Shown: piece after piece, positions 1 to 7,550 of the stretch | Numbering within the stretch: position 1 is the stretch's first letter | Layout of the letters: every line of letters begins with the position of its first letter | DNA from: Microbacterium sp. 11MF | GTDB taxonomy: Bacteria > Actinomycetota > Actinomycetes > Actinomycetales > Microbacteriaceae | Length of the DNA: 64,000 nucleotides | Assembly: GCF_000383475.1 (NCBI RefSeq) | Contig: NZ_KB911461.1 | Location: 186,001 to 250,000, forward strand | Direction: 5' to 3' | Made by a program: the position numbers and the translations under genes | Notes under the pieces: generated by a model | The model's input: the letters and a program-made list of their open reading frames with translations, nothing else | Databases searched by the model: none | What the model was told of the DNA's origin: nothing

Positions 1-329
1 ACCCAGGAGCCGACCGTGTACATCCCGACGAACAGGGCGACGTTGCCGACGTAGAGCTCGGGGATGCGCGCCGAGACGCCGACGAAGAACACGACCGAGA
101 CGACGATCAGGGCCGTCATCGGGTAAAGCCGCCGGAACGCGAGAGGCGCGGTCATGGCGAAGGAGTAGAGGAGCCCCCAGACGAGGTCGGGTTGCGCATC
201 GTTGTAGATGCCCGAGACCGAGCCCAGGGCTGTGCTGATCATCGCGGCGACGAACAGTCCGGCGGCGAGCCAGGCGTCCTGGCGGCGTTCGGCCGCGGTC
301 GCTGCGCGGCGGAGCATCGATTCGGGCAT
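1..329 (-). CDS. membrane sensor histidine kinase, N-terminal part (cut by window edge)
   Basis: Only the first 109 residues are in the window. Four hydrophobic segments follow a short basic N-terminus (about residues 19-38, 49-65, 71-87 and 93-109). This layout resembles the N-terminal membrane domain of actinobacterial NarL-type two-component sensor kinases, but the kinase core lies outside, so the assignment is by topology alone. The start at 329 is chosen because a TANNNT box ends exactly 7 bases upstream; a GTG three codons earlier is the alternative. It could also be another small multi-pass membrane protein. Confidence 0.5.
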   Translation of the reverse strand, partial: MPESMLRRAATAAERRQDAWLAAGLFVAAMISTALGSVSGIYNDAQPDLVWGLLYSFAMTAPLAFRRLYPMTALIVVSVVFFVGVSARIPELYVGNVALFVGMYTVGSW

Positions 330-336
330 GCTCTCC

Positions 337-342
337 ACGCTA
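337..342 (-). promoter_or_regulatory. leaderless -10 box of the partial kinase gene
   Basis: TAGCGT on the minus strand, 7 bases before the ATG at 329. Transcription would begin at or next to the start codon. Confidence 0.5.
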
Positions 343-395
343 GAGGGGGTCGCAGGCCCCGGCATCCGTCGCGCGGGGGAGCCGCCGGGCCGGCG

Positions 396-1235
396 TCAGA
401 AGATCATCGGACGATCGTCGTCGTCCTCGCCGTTCAGATCCAGGTCGACCACGACCGGCACGTGGTCGCTGGGGATCTCGCCCTTGCGCTCGTCGCGGTG
501 GATGGATGCCCCGACGACGCCGTCGGCGAAGGCCGGGGAGCCGAGGATGAAGTCGATGCGCAGGCCCTCGTTGCGGGGGAAGCGCAGCTGCTTGTAGTCC
601 CAGTACGTGTAGCCGGTCGGGACGAGCGGGCGCACGGTGTCGGTGAGTCCGGCGTCGAGCAGCGCCTGGAACGACGCGCGCTCCTCGGGGGAGACGTGGG
701 TCGACACGCCCTGAACGATCGTCGGGTCGCCGTTGTCGGCATCCGTCGGGGCGATGTTGAAGTCGCCGACGAGCGCGAGCGGCAGGTCGGGGTGAGCCGC
801 GAGCGTCGACTGCGTGTAGGCGCGGAGGGCCTCGAGCCAGTGCAGCTTGTACGTGAAGTGCGGGTCGTCGAGTCCGCGGCCGTTGGGGACGTAGAGGCTC
901 CAGACCTTGACCCCGTCGATCGTGGCGCCCAGCGCCCGCGCCTCCTGCGGGGCATCCGGTCCCTCATGCCCCTTCAGGAACCCCGGCATGTCGGGGAACG
1001 CGTACTCGACGTCGGTGATCGGCTCGCGGCTCGCGATCGCGACGCCGTTCCACTGATTCAGGCCGTGCGCCTCGACGTGGTACCCGGCCTCTTCGAACGC
1101 CTCGTACGGGAACTGCTCGGGCTTGCACTTGATCTCCTGCATCGCGAGCACGTCGATGTTCTCGCGCACGGCGAAGTCGACGGTGCGCACGATGCGCGCG
1201 CGGATCGAGTTGACGTTCCAGGTGGCAAGCCGCAT
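396..1235 (-). CDS. xth: exodeoxyribonuclease III
   Basis: A 279-residue exonuclease/endonuclease/phosphatase-fold protein, the usual length for exodeoxyribonuclease III, which cuts at abasic sites in base excision repair and trims 3' ends. Visible landmarks in order are the N-terminal ATWNVNSIRAR with the family Asn, MQEIKC with the metal-binding Glu34, YVPNGRG, the VGDFNIAP motif and the C-terminal SDHVPVVVDL with the catalytic Asp-His pair. The open frame extends further upstream, but homology begins at MRLATWN and a leaderless -10 box fits this ATG. It is divergent from pyrE, with only 52 bases between the start codons. Confidence 0.93.
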   Translation of the reverse strand: MRLATWNVNSIRARIVRTVDFAVRENIDVLAMQEIKCKPEQFPYEAFEEAGYHVEAHGLNQWNGVAIASREPITDVEYAFPDMPGFLKGHEGPDAPQEARALGATIDGVKVWSLYVPNGRGLDDPHFTYKLHWLEALRAYTQSTLAAHPDLPLALVGDFNIAPTDADNGDPTIVQGVSTHVSPEERASFQALLDAGLTDTVRPLVPTGYTYWDYKQLRFPRNEGLRIDFILGSPAFADGVVGASIHRDERKGEIPSDHVPVVVDLDLNGEDDDDRPMIF

Positions 1236-1242
1236 GGTCTCC

Positions 1243-1248
1243 AGCCTA
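1243..1248 (-). promoter_or_regulatory. leaderless -10 box of xth
   Basis: TAGGCT on the minus strand, 7 bases before the ATG at 1235. It lies 27 bases from the oppositely oriented pyrE box, so the two polymerase sites overlap. Confidence 0.55.
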
Positions 1249-1274
1249 GATCGGGCGTCCGACGCCGCCGGTCG

Positions 1275-1280
1275 TAGACT
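1275..1280 (+). promoter_or_regulatory. leaderless -10 box of pyrE
   Basis: TAGACT, followed by 7 bases and the GTG at 1288. It decides the pyrE start, because the reading frame stays open far upstream. Confidence 0.6.
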
Positions 1281-1287
1281 CGGAGCC

Positions 1288-1866
1288 GTGACCGTCGCCT
1301 CCACGCCCGCACTCGAAGCCGACCGCCAGCGCCTCATCTCGCTCATCCAGGAGGAGGCCGTCTTCCACGGCGACTTCACCCTGTCGAGCGGCAAGAAGGC
1401 GTCGTACTACGTCGACATGCGCAAGCTCACGCTCGACCACCGCGCCGCGCCGGCCATCGGGCGGATCATGCTCGACCTCATCCGCGACGTCGACGGCATC
1501 GTCGCGGTCGGCGGTCTGACGCTCGGCGCCGACCCGATCGCCAACGCCGTCATGCACGAATCTGCGCGCACCGATTCCCCGCTCGACGCGTTCGTGGTCC
1601 GCAAGGAGCCCAAGGACCACGGCCGCGGCCGTCAGGTCGAAGGAGCGGATGTCGTCGGCAAGCGCGTCATCGTCGTCGAAGACACCTCGACCACCGGCCA
1701 GTCGGCACTGAAGGCCGTCGAGGCGCTCCGCCGCGAGGGTGCCGAACCCGTCGCCGTCGCCGTCATCGTCGACCGCAAGACCGGAGCGCAGGCCGCCGTT
1801 GAGGCGGAGGGTCTCACGTGGCTCGCCGCGATCGACCTCGACGACCTGGGACTGCAGCCGCAGTAA
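1288..1866 (+). CDS. pyrE: orotate phosphoribosyltransferase
   Basis: A 192-residue PyrE that makes orotidine 5'-phosphate from orotate and PRPP in pyrimidine synthesis. The type I phosphoribosyltransferase PRPP-binding motif VIVVEDTSTTGQS lies at residues 128-140. The N-terminal FTLSSGKKASYYVDMRK and VGGLTLGADPIA segments are typical of the family. The open frame begins 55 codons earlier, but that extension overlaps xth and has no family match; the GTG start is supported by the leaderless promoter. It stands alone rather than in a pyrimidine operon. Confidence 0.95.
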   Translation: MTVASTPALEADRQRLISLIQEEAVFHGDFTLSSGKKASYYVDMRKLTLDHRAAPAIGRIMLDLIRDVDGIVAVGGLTLGADPIANAVMHESARTDSPLDAFVVRKEPKDHGRGRQVEGADVVGKRVIVVEDTSTTGQSALKAVEALRREGAEPVAVAVIVDRKTGAQAAVEAEGLTWLAAIDLDDLGLQPQ

Positions 1867-1871
1867 TCGGT

Positions 1872-2018
1872 CTATTTGGGCTTGAGGTCGTCCCAGGGTT
1901 TGCGGTCGTCGCGATCGTCGCCGCGTCGGCGCACCGCACCCACGATGATGACCACGAGTGACGTGACCAGCGAGAGTCCGACGACGGCGAACAGCAGATT
2001 CTGCTCGATTCCGTTCAT
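1872..2018 (-). CDS. small single-pass membrane protein, 48 residues
   Basis: Translation of the minus strand gives a 48-residue protein starting MNGIEQNLLF. It has one hydrophobic segment (about residues 8-29) and a strongly charged tail ending in WDDLKPK. A ribosome-binding GAGG lies just before the ATG. It converges on pyrE, whose stop is 5 bases away, and diverges from the dehydrogenase gene. The function is unknown; small proteins with this hydrophobic-then-charged layout are common in Microbacteriaceae, but no family could be named from the sequence alone. Confidence 0.6.
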   Translation of the reverse strand: MNGIEQNLLFAVVGLSLVTSLVVIIVGAVRRRGDDRDDRKPWDDLKPK

Positions 2019-2064
2019 GCCTCAACTCTCCCACGAAGGGATGCCGCGACGCGGCGCCCGAGCG

Positions 2065-2070
2065 TAGGGT
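2065..2070 (+). promoter_or_regulatory. leaderless -10 box of the SDR gene
   Basis: TAGGGT, then 7 bases, then GTG at 2078. Confidence 0.55.
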
Positions 2071-2077
2071 CGAGGGT

Positions 2078-3031
2078 GTGGCGCGAAACGACTGGGACCC
2101 CAACGATCTCCCCGATCTGAGCGGCCGTCGCTACCTCGTCACCGGGTCGAACACGGGCCTCGGATTCTTCTCCTGCCTGCAGCTCGCCGGCGCCGGTGCG
2201 CACGTCGTCATGACGGCGCGGAACCCGTCGAAACTGTCACGTGCGCGCGCCGCGATCCTGGCGCAGGTGCCGGATGCCGACCTCGAGACGCTCGCGCTCG
2301 ACACCAGCAACCTCGGCTCGGTGCGCGCCGCCGCGGCGACCGTCCGCGGCCGCGTGGGACTGCACGGCGTGCTGTTCAACGCCGGGATCGTGCACCCGCC
2401 GAAGACCCGTGAAGTCACCCGCGACGGCCACGAACTCGTCATCGCCACGAACGCCCTCGGCCACTACGCGCTCGCCGGTGCCCTCCTTCCCGCGCTCGCG
2501 GCGGCGCGGGGCCGGATGGTGTGGCTCGGCTCGGTCGCGACGAAGCTCTTCCCGTGGGATCCGATCGACCCCGAACTCGTCGACGACTACACGCCGTGGC
2601 GTGCCTACGTGCAGTCCAAGGTCGCGACCTCGGCGCTCGGTTTCGAAGCCGACCGGCGCCTGCGGGCGGCATCCGTCCCCGTCGCGAGTCTCGTCGCCCA
2701 CCCGGGGTACTCCCTCGGCGGTCGTACCCGGCGGATCGCGGGGGTCAGTGTGCCGTCGCGACGCAAGCGGTTCATCGGCGGGCTGCAGGCCGCGGTCTCG
2801 CAGTCGAAGGAGAGCGGCGCGTGGGCTCCCGTCCGGGCGCTGATCGACCCCGACGCCGAAGGCGGGCAGTACTGGGGGCCGGCGCGCACGTACACGGGGT
2901 CGCCCGTGCTCGTCCGCCCGTCGCGGGTCACGATCGATCCCGACGTCGGCGCCCGCATGTGGCACTACGCCGAGCACGCGACGCGGGCCGAATGGCCCTA
3001 CCTCAAGGGCCGCAAGCTGCGCCTTCGCTGA
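2078..3031 (+). CDS. SDR family oxidoreductase
   Basis: A 317-residue short-chain dehydrogenase/reductase with a Rossmann fold and NAD(P) cofactor. The glycine motif TGSNTGLG is at residues 22-29, the NAG motif at 101-103, and the catalytic Ser152, Tyr177 and Lys181 (YVQSK) are present. The length and the extended C-terminus resemble retinol dehydrogenase / WW-domain oxidoreductase-like SDRs in actinobacteria. The substrate is unknown. It ends only 3 bases before the convergent DtxR gene and has no operon partner. Confidence 0.88.
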   Translation: MARNDWDPNDLPDLSGRRYLVTGSNTGLGFFSCLQLAGAGAHVVMTARNPSKLSRARAAILAQVPDADLETLALDTSNLGSVRAAAATVRGRVGLHGVLFNAGIVHPPKTREVTRDGHELVIATNALGHYALAGALLPALAAARGRMVWLGSVATKLFPWDPIDPELVDDYTPWRAYVQSKVATSALGFEADRRLRAASVPVASLVAHPGYSLGGRTRRIAGVSVPSRRKRFIGGLQAAVSQSKESGAWAPVRALIDPDAEGGQYWGPARTYTGSPVLVRPSRVTIDPDVGARMWHYAEHATRAEWPYLKGRKLRLR

Positions 3032-3034
3032 CGC

Positions 3035-3673
3035 TCAGGCGGTGAGCCAGACCGCCCGCGCGGCGGCCGGCGGCAGGTCGATCGTCGGGCCGCCGTCGAC
3101 CTGGACGGCGTCGCGCCCCGTGGCGGTGACCGTGTGGCCGACGTCGAGGCCGACCTCCTCGAGCGAGCGCAGCAGCGCGGGGTCGCGATCCGAGACCCGG
3201 AGCACCCGTCCGGTGTGCCCGATCGTCGCCTCGGCGAGCAGGACGAACGGCTCGCGCTCGACGCTGCCGTCGGGTGCCGGGATGGCGTCGCCGTGCGGGT
3301 CGAACCGCGGATGCCCCAGCCGCGCGTCGATCCCCGCGAGCAGCCGATCGCTGATCGTGTGTTCGAGGACCTCGGCCTCGTCGTGCACCTCGTCCCACGC
3401 GTAGTCGAACTCGCGCACGAGCCACGTCTCGATGAGGCGGTGCCGTCGGATCACCGCGGTCGCGCGGCGGGTCCCGGCATCCGTCAGCGAGATCGGGCCG
3501 TAGGGACGGTGCGACACGAGACCCTGAGCGGCGAGCTTCTTGATCATCTCGGTCACCGACGAGGGTGCGAGTCCGAGTTCGGCGGCCAGCACCGAGGGAG
3601 TGACGGGATCGGTCTGCCACTCGGTGTGGTGGTAGATCGTCTTCAGATAGTCGTCGACGGTGGACGCGGGCAC
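3035..3673 (-). CDS. DtxR/MntR-family metal-dependent repressor
   Basis: A 212-residue iron/manganese-dependent repressor: an N-terminal winged helix (VDDYLKTIYH through about residue 70), a dimerisation and metal-binding domain with RHRLIE and an HDEAEVLEH segment carrying likely ligands, and a C-terminal FeoA/SH3-like domain from about residue 140. The start is the GTG at 3673, because a TAATCT box sits exactly 7 bases upstream; an in-frame ATG at 3721 would overlap the TetR gene. mntH lies 2 kb away with a palindrome over its start, so a manganese-sensing MntR role is likely but inferred. Confidence 0.85.
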   Translation of the reverse strand: MPASTVDDYLKTIYHHTEWQTDPVTPSVLAAELGLAPSSVTEMIKKLAAQGLVSHRPYGPISLTDAGTRRATAVIRRHRLIETWLVREFDYAWDEVHDEAEVLEHTISDRLLAGIDARLGHPRFDPHGDAIPAPDGSVEREPFVLLAEATIGHTGRVLRVSDRDPALLRSLEEVGLDVGHTVTATGRDAVQVDGGPTIDLPPAAARAVWLTA

Positions 3674-3680
3674 GCGCCCC

Positions 3681-3686
3681 AGATTA
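3681..3686 (-). promoter_or_regulatory. leaderless -10 box of the DtxR-family gene
   Basis: TAATCT on the minus strand, 7 bases before GTG at 3673. Its TAA is also the stop codon of the upstream TetR gene. Confidence 0.5.
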
Positions 3687-4454
3687 TCCGCCGACCGATC
3701 GCGAACCGAACGCGGCGACATCTCGAGCCACCGCCCCCCGCCCAGCGTCACCACGACTGACCCACTCGCGAAGAAGCGCCCTCTCGGCCGCACTGAGATC
3801 CGTCAATTCGTCGGCGACAGCCCGGAGTTGGATCAGGAGAGCATCGACAGGACGGGCGGACGTTTCACCCCGGCCCTCGACGATGCGGCCGAGGATGGCG
3901 TTCAGCATGTCGTCGGACAGGGTCGACATGCGCTCCGCGTCGGCCGGCGAGGTGAGCAGTGAGCGGATCACTCCGTCACCCGCCGCGCGGATCAGATCCA
4001 CTGCTCTTTCCTCGGTGACCAGCAGGACTCCCGCCGCCGCAACTGCTCGGACGCGCACTGTCAGCACGTCGGGGATGTCCGACGGCGGGGAGGCCTCGGC
4101 TCCTCGATTCGCCCGGGTGGCGTCGTTCATGAGGAGATACAGACCCGGATTGGCGAGCCCGAAGTCGATGTGTGCTCGCCATGCTGTCCTTAGAGCAACG
4201 ACGGGGTCGGCGTCGTCGTCGGCGACATCCTTCGATCGGGCATAGGTCTCGAGGACGTAGGCGGCGACCGCCCGCACCAGACCCTGCTTGTCTTCGAACA
4301 GGCGGTAGATCGTGGGGGCCTGCACGCCCGCCCGCACAGCAACGGCGCGGGTGGTCATCGCGGCTGCGCCGCCCTCGGCGATGAGCTCGCTGGCCGCGAG
4401 GAGGATCGTCTCCCGCAGACGATGCCGTTGGGTGTCCTCTTCCTCGGTGCTCAT
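3684..4454 (-). CDS. TetR/AcrR family transcriptional regulator
   Basis: A 256-residue regulator with an N-terminal TetR helix-turn-helix (about residues 30-58, including TTRAVAVRAGVQAPTIYRLF) and a longer ligand-binding domain than average. It is divergent from the amidohydrolase gene, and the 93-base gap holds a 27-base imperfect palindrome, so it probably represses that gene and itself until a small ligand binds. The start codon fits a leaderless promoter. The stop codon overlaps the -10 box of the downstream DtxR gene. Confidence 0.88.
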   Translation of the reverse strand: MSTEEEDTQRHRLRETILLAASELIAEGGAAAMTTRAVAVRAGVQAPTIYRLFEDKQGLVRAVAAYVLETYARSKDVADDDADPVVALRTAWRAHIDFGLANPGLYLLMNDATRANRGAEASPPSDIPDVLTVRVRAVAAAGVLLVTEERAVDLIRAAGDGVIRSLLTSPADAERMSTLSDDMLNAILGRIVEGRGETSARPVDALLIQLRAVADELTDLSAAERALLREWVSRGDAGRGAVARDVAAFGSRSVGG

Positions 4455-4461
4455 GGTTACG

Positions 4462-4467
4462 ACGATA
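4462..4467 (-). promoter_or_regulatory. leaderless -10 box of the TetR gene
   Basis: TATCGT on the minus strand, 7 bases before the ATG at 4454. Confidence 0.5.
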
Positions 4468-4477
4468 CCGTCTCGAT

Positions 4478-4504
4478 GTTACTGTCGATATTATCAGCGA
4501 TAAC
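4478..4504. promoter_or_regulatory. candidate TetR operator
   Basis: A 27-base imperfect palindrome centred at 4491. The outer arms are GTTA and TAAC, the inner arms GATA and TATC, and 9 of 13 positions per arm are symmetric. It lies between the divergent TetR and amidohydrolase genes. An overlapping perfect repeat, TTATC-AGC-GATAA, occupies 4491-4503. Confidence 0.55.
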
Positions 4505-4547
4505 ACTTCGCCGATATCACCGATAGAGCTCAGAAGGATGGTCAGCC

Positions 4548-5570
4548 ATGTCGCAAAAGATCACGATCGTCGGACTGGAGGAGCACATCGCGCTTCCCCT
4601 CGTGCTGGACGCCTGGGAGCGCTCCGGCGTCCAGCCCAACCCGCACGGCGGGTGGGGCGATGCCCCCTTCGCGCGCCGACTCCGCAGCACCGGGGAGGAA
4701 CGCCTGGCCGACATGGACGATCAGGGGATCGACATGGCCGTTCTCTCACTGAACTCGCCCGGGGTCCAGAACCTGTCTGCCGCGGACGCGCCCGTCGTCG
4801 CCCGCGACGCGAACGATCACCTTGCCGCGATCGTCGCGGAACGTCCCGACAGGTTCCAGGCCTGGGCCACGATCCCTACAGCCGATCCGACCGCGGCAGC
4901 CACGGAGCTCGAGCGGGCCGTCACCCGACTCGGCATGGTCGGCGCGATGCTCTACGGCCGGACCGGCGATGTCCTGGCGGATTCGCCGGCGTACGACGAG
5001 CTGTACGCGAAGGCCGTCGAACTCGGCGTGCCCCTGCACTTCCACCCGCAGGTGCCCACTCCCGGTGTCATCGACTCCTACTATTCGGGTCTCGGCCCCG
5101 CCGGGATGGGACTGGCCACCGCCGGCCTCGGGTGGTACTTCGACCTCGGCATCCAGTACATGCGGATGATCTTCAGCGGCGTCTTCGACCGCCACCCCGA
5201 CCTGCAGGTCGTTGCCGGGCACTGGGGCGAGTTGGTGATGTTCTACCTCGACCACACCGGCATCATGACCCACAACGCGCACCTCGAGCGCCCGCTGCTC
5301 GACTACTGGACGCAGAATTTCTGGATCGCCGGCAGCGGCACCGTGTCGGAGCGTTACCTGCGCTGGACCGCCGAGGTCGTCGGCACGGAGCGTATGGTCT
5401 ACTCCACCGACTACCCGTATACGTTCGGCACCCGGCCCGGCGGGTTTCCTTTCCTCGACACCTCGGCCGGGGTCGGGCGCAGCTTCCTCGAGGACTCCCC
5501 CTTCACCCACGAACAGAAGGTCGCCATCGGATCCGGAAACTGGGAGGCGCTGCGGGCCCGGCGGCGATGA
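4548..5570 (+). CDS. amidohydrolase-2 family metal-dependent hydrolase or decarboxylase
   Basis: A 340-residue TIM-barrel protein of the ACMSD / gamma-resorcylate decarboxylase-like branch. Likely metal ligands are Glu12 and His13 in GLEEHIALP, His164 or His166 in LHFHP, and Asp288 in YSTDYPY; His225 in GHWGE is the expected catalytic histidine. Members of this branch often decarboxylate aromatic acids without oxygen, but the substrate cannot be read from the sequence. The ATG at 4548 is preceded by AAGGA; an earlier ATG at 4538 is out of frame. Divergence from the TetR gene suggests substrate-induced expression. Confidence 0.85.
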   Translation: MSQKITIVGLEEHIALPLVLDAWERSGVQPNPHGGWGDAPFARRLRSTGEERLADMDDQGIDMAVLSLNSPGVQNLSAADAPVVARDANDHLAAIVAERPDRFQAWATIPTADPTAAATELERAVTRLGMVGAMLYGRTGDVLADSPAYDELYAKAVELGVPLHFHPQVPTPGVIDSYYSGLGPAGMGLATAGLGWYFDLGIQYMRMIFSGVFDRHPDLQVVAGHWGELVMFYLDHTGIMTHNAHLERPLLDYWTQNFWIAGSGTVSERYLRWTAEVVGTERMVYSTDYPYTFGTRPGGFPFLDTSAGVGRSFLEDSPFTHEQKVAIGSGNWEALRARRR

Positions 5571-5588
5571 CGGCCAAAGGTCGTGTCG

Positions 5589-6857
5589 TCACGAGCCGAA
5601 CAGGGTGAGCCAGAGCAGCAGCCCGTTGAGCGCGACGAGGAAGACCGACGCCAGGATTCCGGCGGCCGTCGTCCACGCCCGGTTGCGGTACGCGCCGAGC
5701 ACGTCCCGCTTCGCGGTGAGCGAGACGAGGGGGATGAGGGCGAACGGGATGCCGAAGCTCAGCACGACCTGGCTGATGATCAGCGCGAGCGTCGGGTCGA
5801 CGCCGACCGCGAGGATCGCGAGCGCCGGCACGAGCGTCACGAGGCGGCGCGCGAGGAGCGGGATGCGGACGCGCAGCAGCCCGTGCATGATCTCGGCTCC
5901 CGCATACGCGCCGACCGCGCTGCTGGCGAGGCCGCTCGCGAGGAGCCCGACGGCGAACAGCGTCGCGACGACCGGACCGATGCCGTTCTGCAGCGCCGCG
6001 TAGGCGCCCTCGAGACTGTCGGTTCCGGGGACCCCGGCGAGGTTCGCCGCCGCCAGCAGCAGGATGCCGAGGTTCACCGTCCCCGCGACGGCCAGGGCGA
6101 TCGTGACGTCCCAGCGCGTGGCGCGGAGCACCCGGCGGGTGTCGAGGGCCGCGCCGGTGGCCGCGGCATCCGCTCGCCGGCTCTCGGCCGGATGGAAGCG
6201 GTCACGGGCGAGCGAGCTGTGCGCGTAGATCGCATGCGGCATGATCGTCGCCCCGAGGATGGATGCCGCCAGCAGCACCGATCCGGTCCCCTCGAATCGC
6301 GGGAGCAAGCCGCGGGCGACGCCGGACGCCTCGGGCGGGCCGATGAAGACGCCGTAGGTGAAACCGACCGCGATGATCACCATCAGGCCGATGATGACGA
6401 ACTCGAAGGTGCGCGCGCCGCGGCGGGATTGGATCAGCAACAGCGCGATCGAGACGGCGCCCGTGATGAGCCCGCCCCACACGAGCGGCACGCCGAACAG
6501 CAGCCACAGGGCGACCGCACCGCCGATGATCTCGGCGACGTCGGTCGCCATCGCGACGAGCTCCGCCTGCAGCCAGTACGCGCGGCGAGCGGTGTGCGTG
6601 CGGAAGCGGGCGCCGAGGAGTTCGGGAAGGCTCCGCCCCGTCACGATGCCGAGCTTCGCCGACAGGTACTGGATCAGCCAGGCCATGACGTTGCCGAGCA
6701 CGACGACCCACACGAGCAGGTAGCCGTAGCGGGCGCCGGCGGTCATGTTGCTCGCGACGTTCCCCGGGTCGAGGTAGGCGACCCCCGCGACGAGTGCCGG
6801 CCCGAGCAGCCACGCCGCGCGGGTGCGCGGACGTGCGGTCCCGGGATTTTTCGGCAT
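5589..6857 (-). CDS. mntH: NRAMP-family manganese/divalent metal transporter
   Basis: A 422-residue polytopic membrane protein with about 11 helices. The two NRAMP signatures are present: LDPGN in helix 1 and IMPHAIYAHS in helix 6, which together bind the metal. It imports Mn2+ (and possibly Fe2+) with protons. The ATG at 6857 lies in the centre of a perfect inverted repeat, and a -10 box sits 7 bases upstream, so the transcript is probably leaderless and blocked directly by a metal-dependent repressor. It is divergent from the RNA methyltransferase gene. Confidence 0.94.
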   Translation of the reverse strand: MPKNPGTARPRTRAAWLLGPALVAGVAYLDPGNVASNMTAGARYGYLLVWVVVLGNVMAWLIQYLSAKLGIVTGRSLPELLGARFRTHTARRAYWLQAELVAMATDVAEIIGGAVALWLLFGVPLVWGGLITGAVSIALLLIQSRRGARTFEFVIIGLMVIIAVGFTYGVFIGPPEASGVARGLLPRFEGTGSVLLAASILGATIMPHAIYAHSSLARDRFHPAESRRADAAATGAALDTRRVLRATRWDVTIALAVAGTVNLGILLLAAANLAGVPGTDSLEGAYAALQNGIGPVVATLFAVGLLASGLASSAVGAYAGAEIMHGLLRVRIPLLARRLVTLVPALAILAVGVDPTLALIISQVVLSFGIPFALIPLVSLTAKRDVLGAYRNRAWTTAAGILASVFLVALNGLLLWLTLFGS

Positions 6858-6868
6858 ACCGAAAAATC
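6845..6868. promoter_or_regulatory. perfect inverted repeat over the mntH start, candidate MntR operator
   Basis: Arms GATTTTTCGG (6845-6854) and CCGAAAAATC (6859-6868) are separated by CATA, whose CAT is the mntH start codon read on the minus strand. The repeat covers part of the -10 box, the start site and the first codons. DtxR/MntR proteins bind palindromes of about this size; the pairing with the DtxR-family gene at 3035-3673 is inferred. Confidence 0.75.
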
Positions 6869-6870
6869 TA
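6865..6870 (-). promoter_or_regulatory. leaderless -10 box of mntH
   Basis: TAGATT on the minus strand, 7 bases before the ATG at 6857 and partly inside the palindrome. Confidence 0.6.
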
Positions 6871-6898
6871 GCGCACGAGGCCACCACGGTGCCCCGAC

Positions 6899-6904
6899 TA
6901 ACCT
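6899..6904 (+). promoter_or_regulatory. leaderless -10 box of the RNA methyltransferase gene
   Basis: TAACCT, then 6 bases, then the GTG at 6911. Confidence 0.45.
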
Positions 6905-6910
6905 GGACCG

Positions 6911-7540
6911 GTGCCAGACCCGACCGAGCCCGACGCCGAGCCGCAGCTTCCGGTGGGGGTCGGGCCGTGGCCGGGCGAGTGGCCCGACGATCCGCACTAC
7001 GACCGCGACCTGCTCGAGCACGGTGACCGCCGCAACGTCGTCGACCGCTACCGGTACTGGACGATGGCGGCGATCGTGGCGGACCTCGACGAGAAGCGGC
7101 ATCCGTTCCACGTGGCGATCGAGAACTGGCAGCACGACATGAACATCGGCTCGATCGTCCGCAGCGCCAACGCGTTCGGCGCCGCCGAGGTGCACATCAT
7201 CGGCAAGCGCCGCTGGAACCGCCGCGGCGCGATGGTCACCGACCGGTACCAGCACGTCCGCCACCACGAGGACGTCGCGTCCTTCGCGGCATGGGCGGAT
7301 GCCGCGGGCCTTCCGGTCCTCGCGATCGACAACGTCGACGGCTCGGTTCCGGTCGACCGGGCGGACCTGCCCGAGCGCTGCGTCCTGCTGTTCGGGCAGG
7401 AGGGGCCGGGGCTGTCGCCCGAGGCGCTCGCCGCGGCATCCGGCGTCGTCGAGATCACCCAGTACGGGTCGACCCGGTCGATCAACGCCTCGGCCGCCGC
7501 GGCGGTCGTCATGTACGAATGGTGCCGCCGCTACGCGTGA
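6911..7540 (+). CDS. TrmH/SpoU-family RNA methyltransferase
   Basis: A 209-residue SPOUT methyltransferase that would 2'-O-methylate tRNA or rRNA using S-adenosylmethionine. The three SpoU motifs are clear: NIGSIVRSANAFGA (motif 1), LLFGQEGPGLSPE (motif 2) and GSTRSINASAAAAVVMYEW (motif 3, forming the trefoil knot). The N-terminal 70 residues are a short extension without an L30e-like domain. The RNA target is not identifiable. It starts with GTG and is probably leaderless. Confidence 0.9.
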   Translation: MPDPTEPDAEPQLPVGVGPWPGEWPDDPHYDRDLLEHGDRRNVVDRYRYWTMAAIVADLDEKRHPFHVAIENWQHDMNIGSIVRSANAFGAAEVHIIGKRRWNRRGAMVTDRYQHVRHHEDVASFAAWADAAGLPVLAIDNVDGSVPVDRADLPERCVLLFGQEGPGLSPEALAAASGVVEITQYGSTRSINASAAAAVVMYEWCRRYA

Positions 7541-7550
7541 GCCCGCGTCG

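Noticed and set aside
3674-3721. An ATG at 3721 as start of the DtxR-family protein
   Set aside because: It would overlap the TetR gene by 38 bases, and the leaderless -10 box points to the GTG at 3673.
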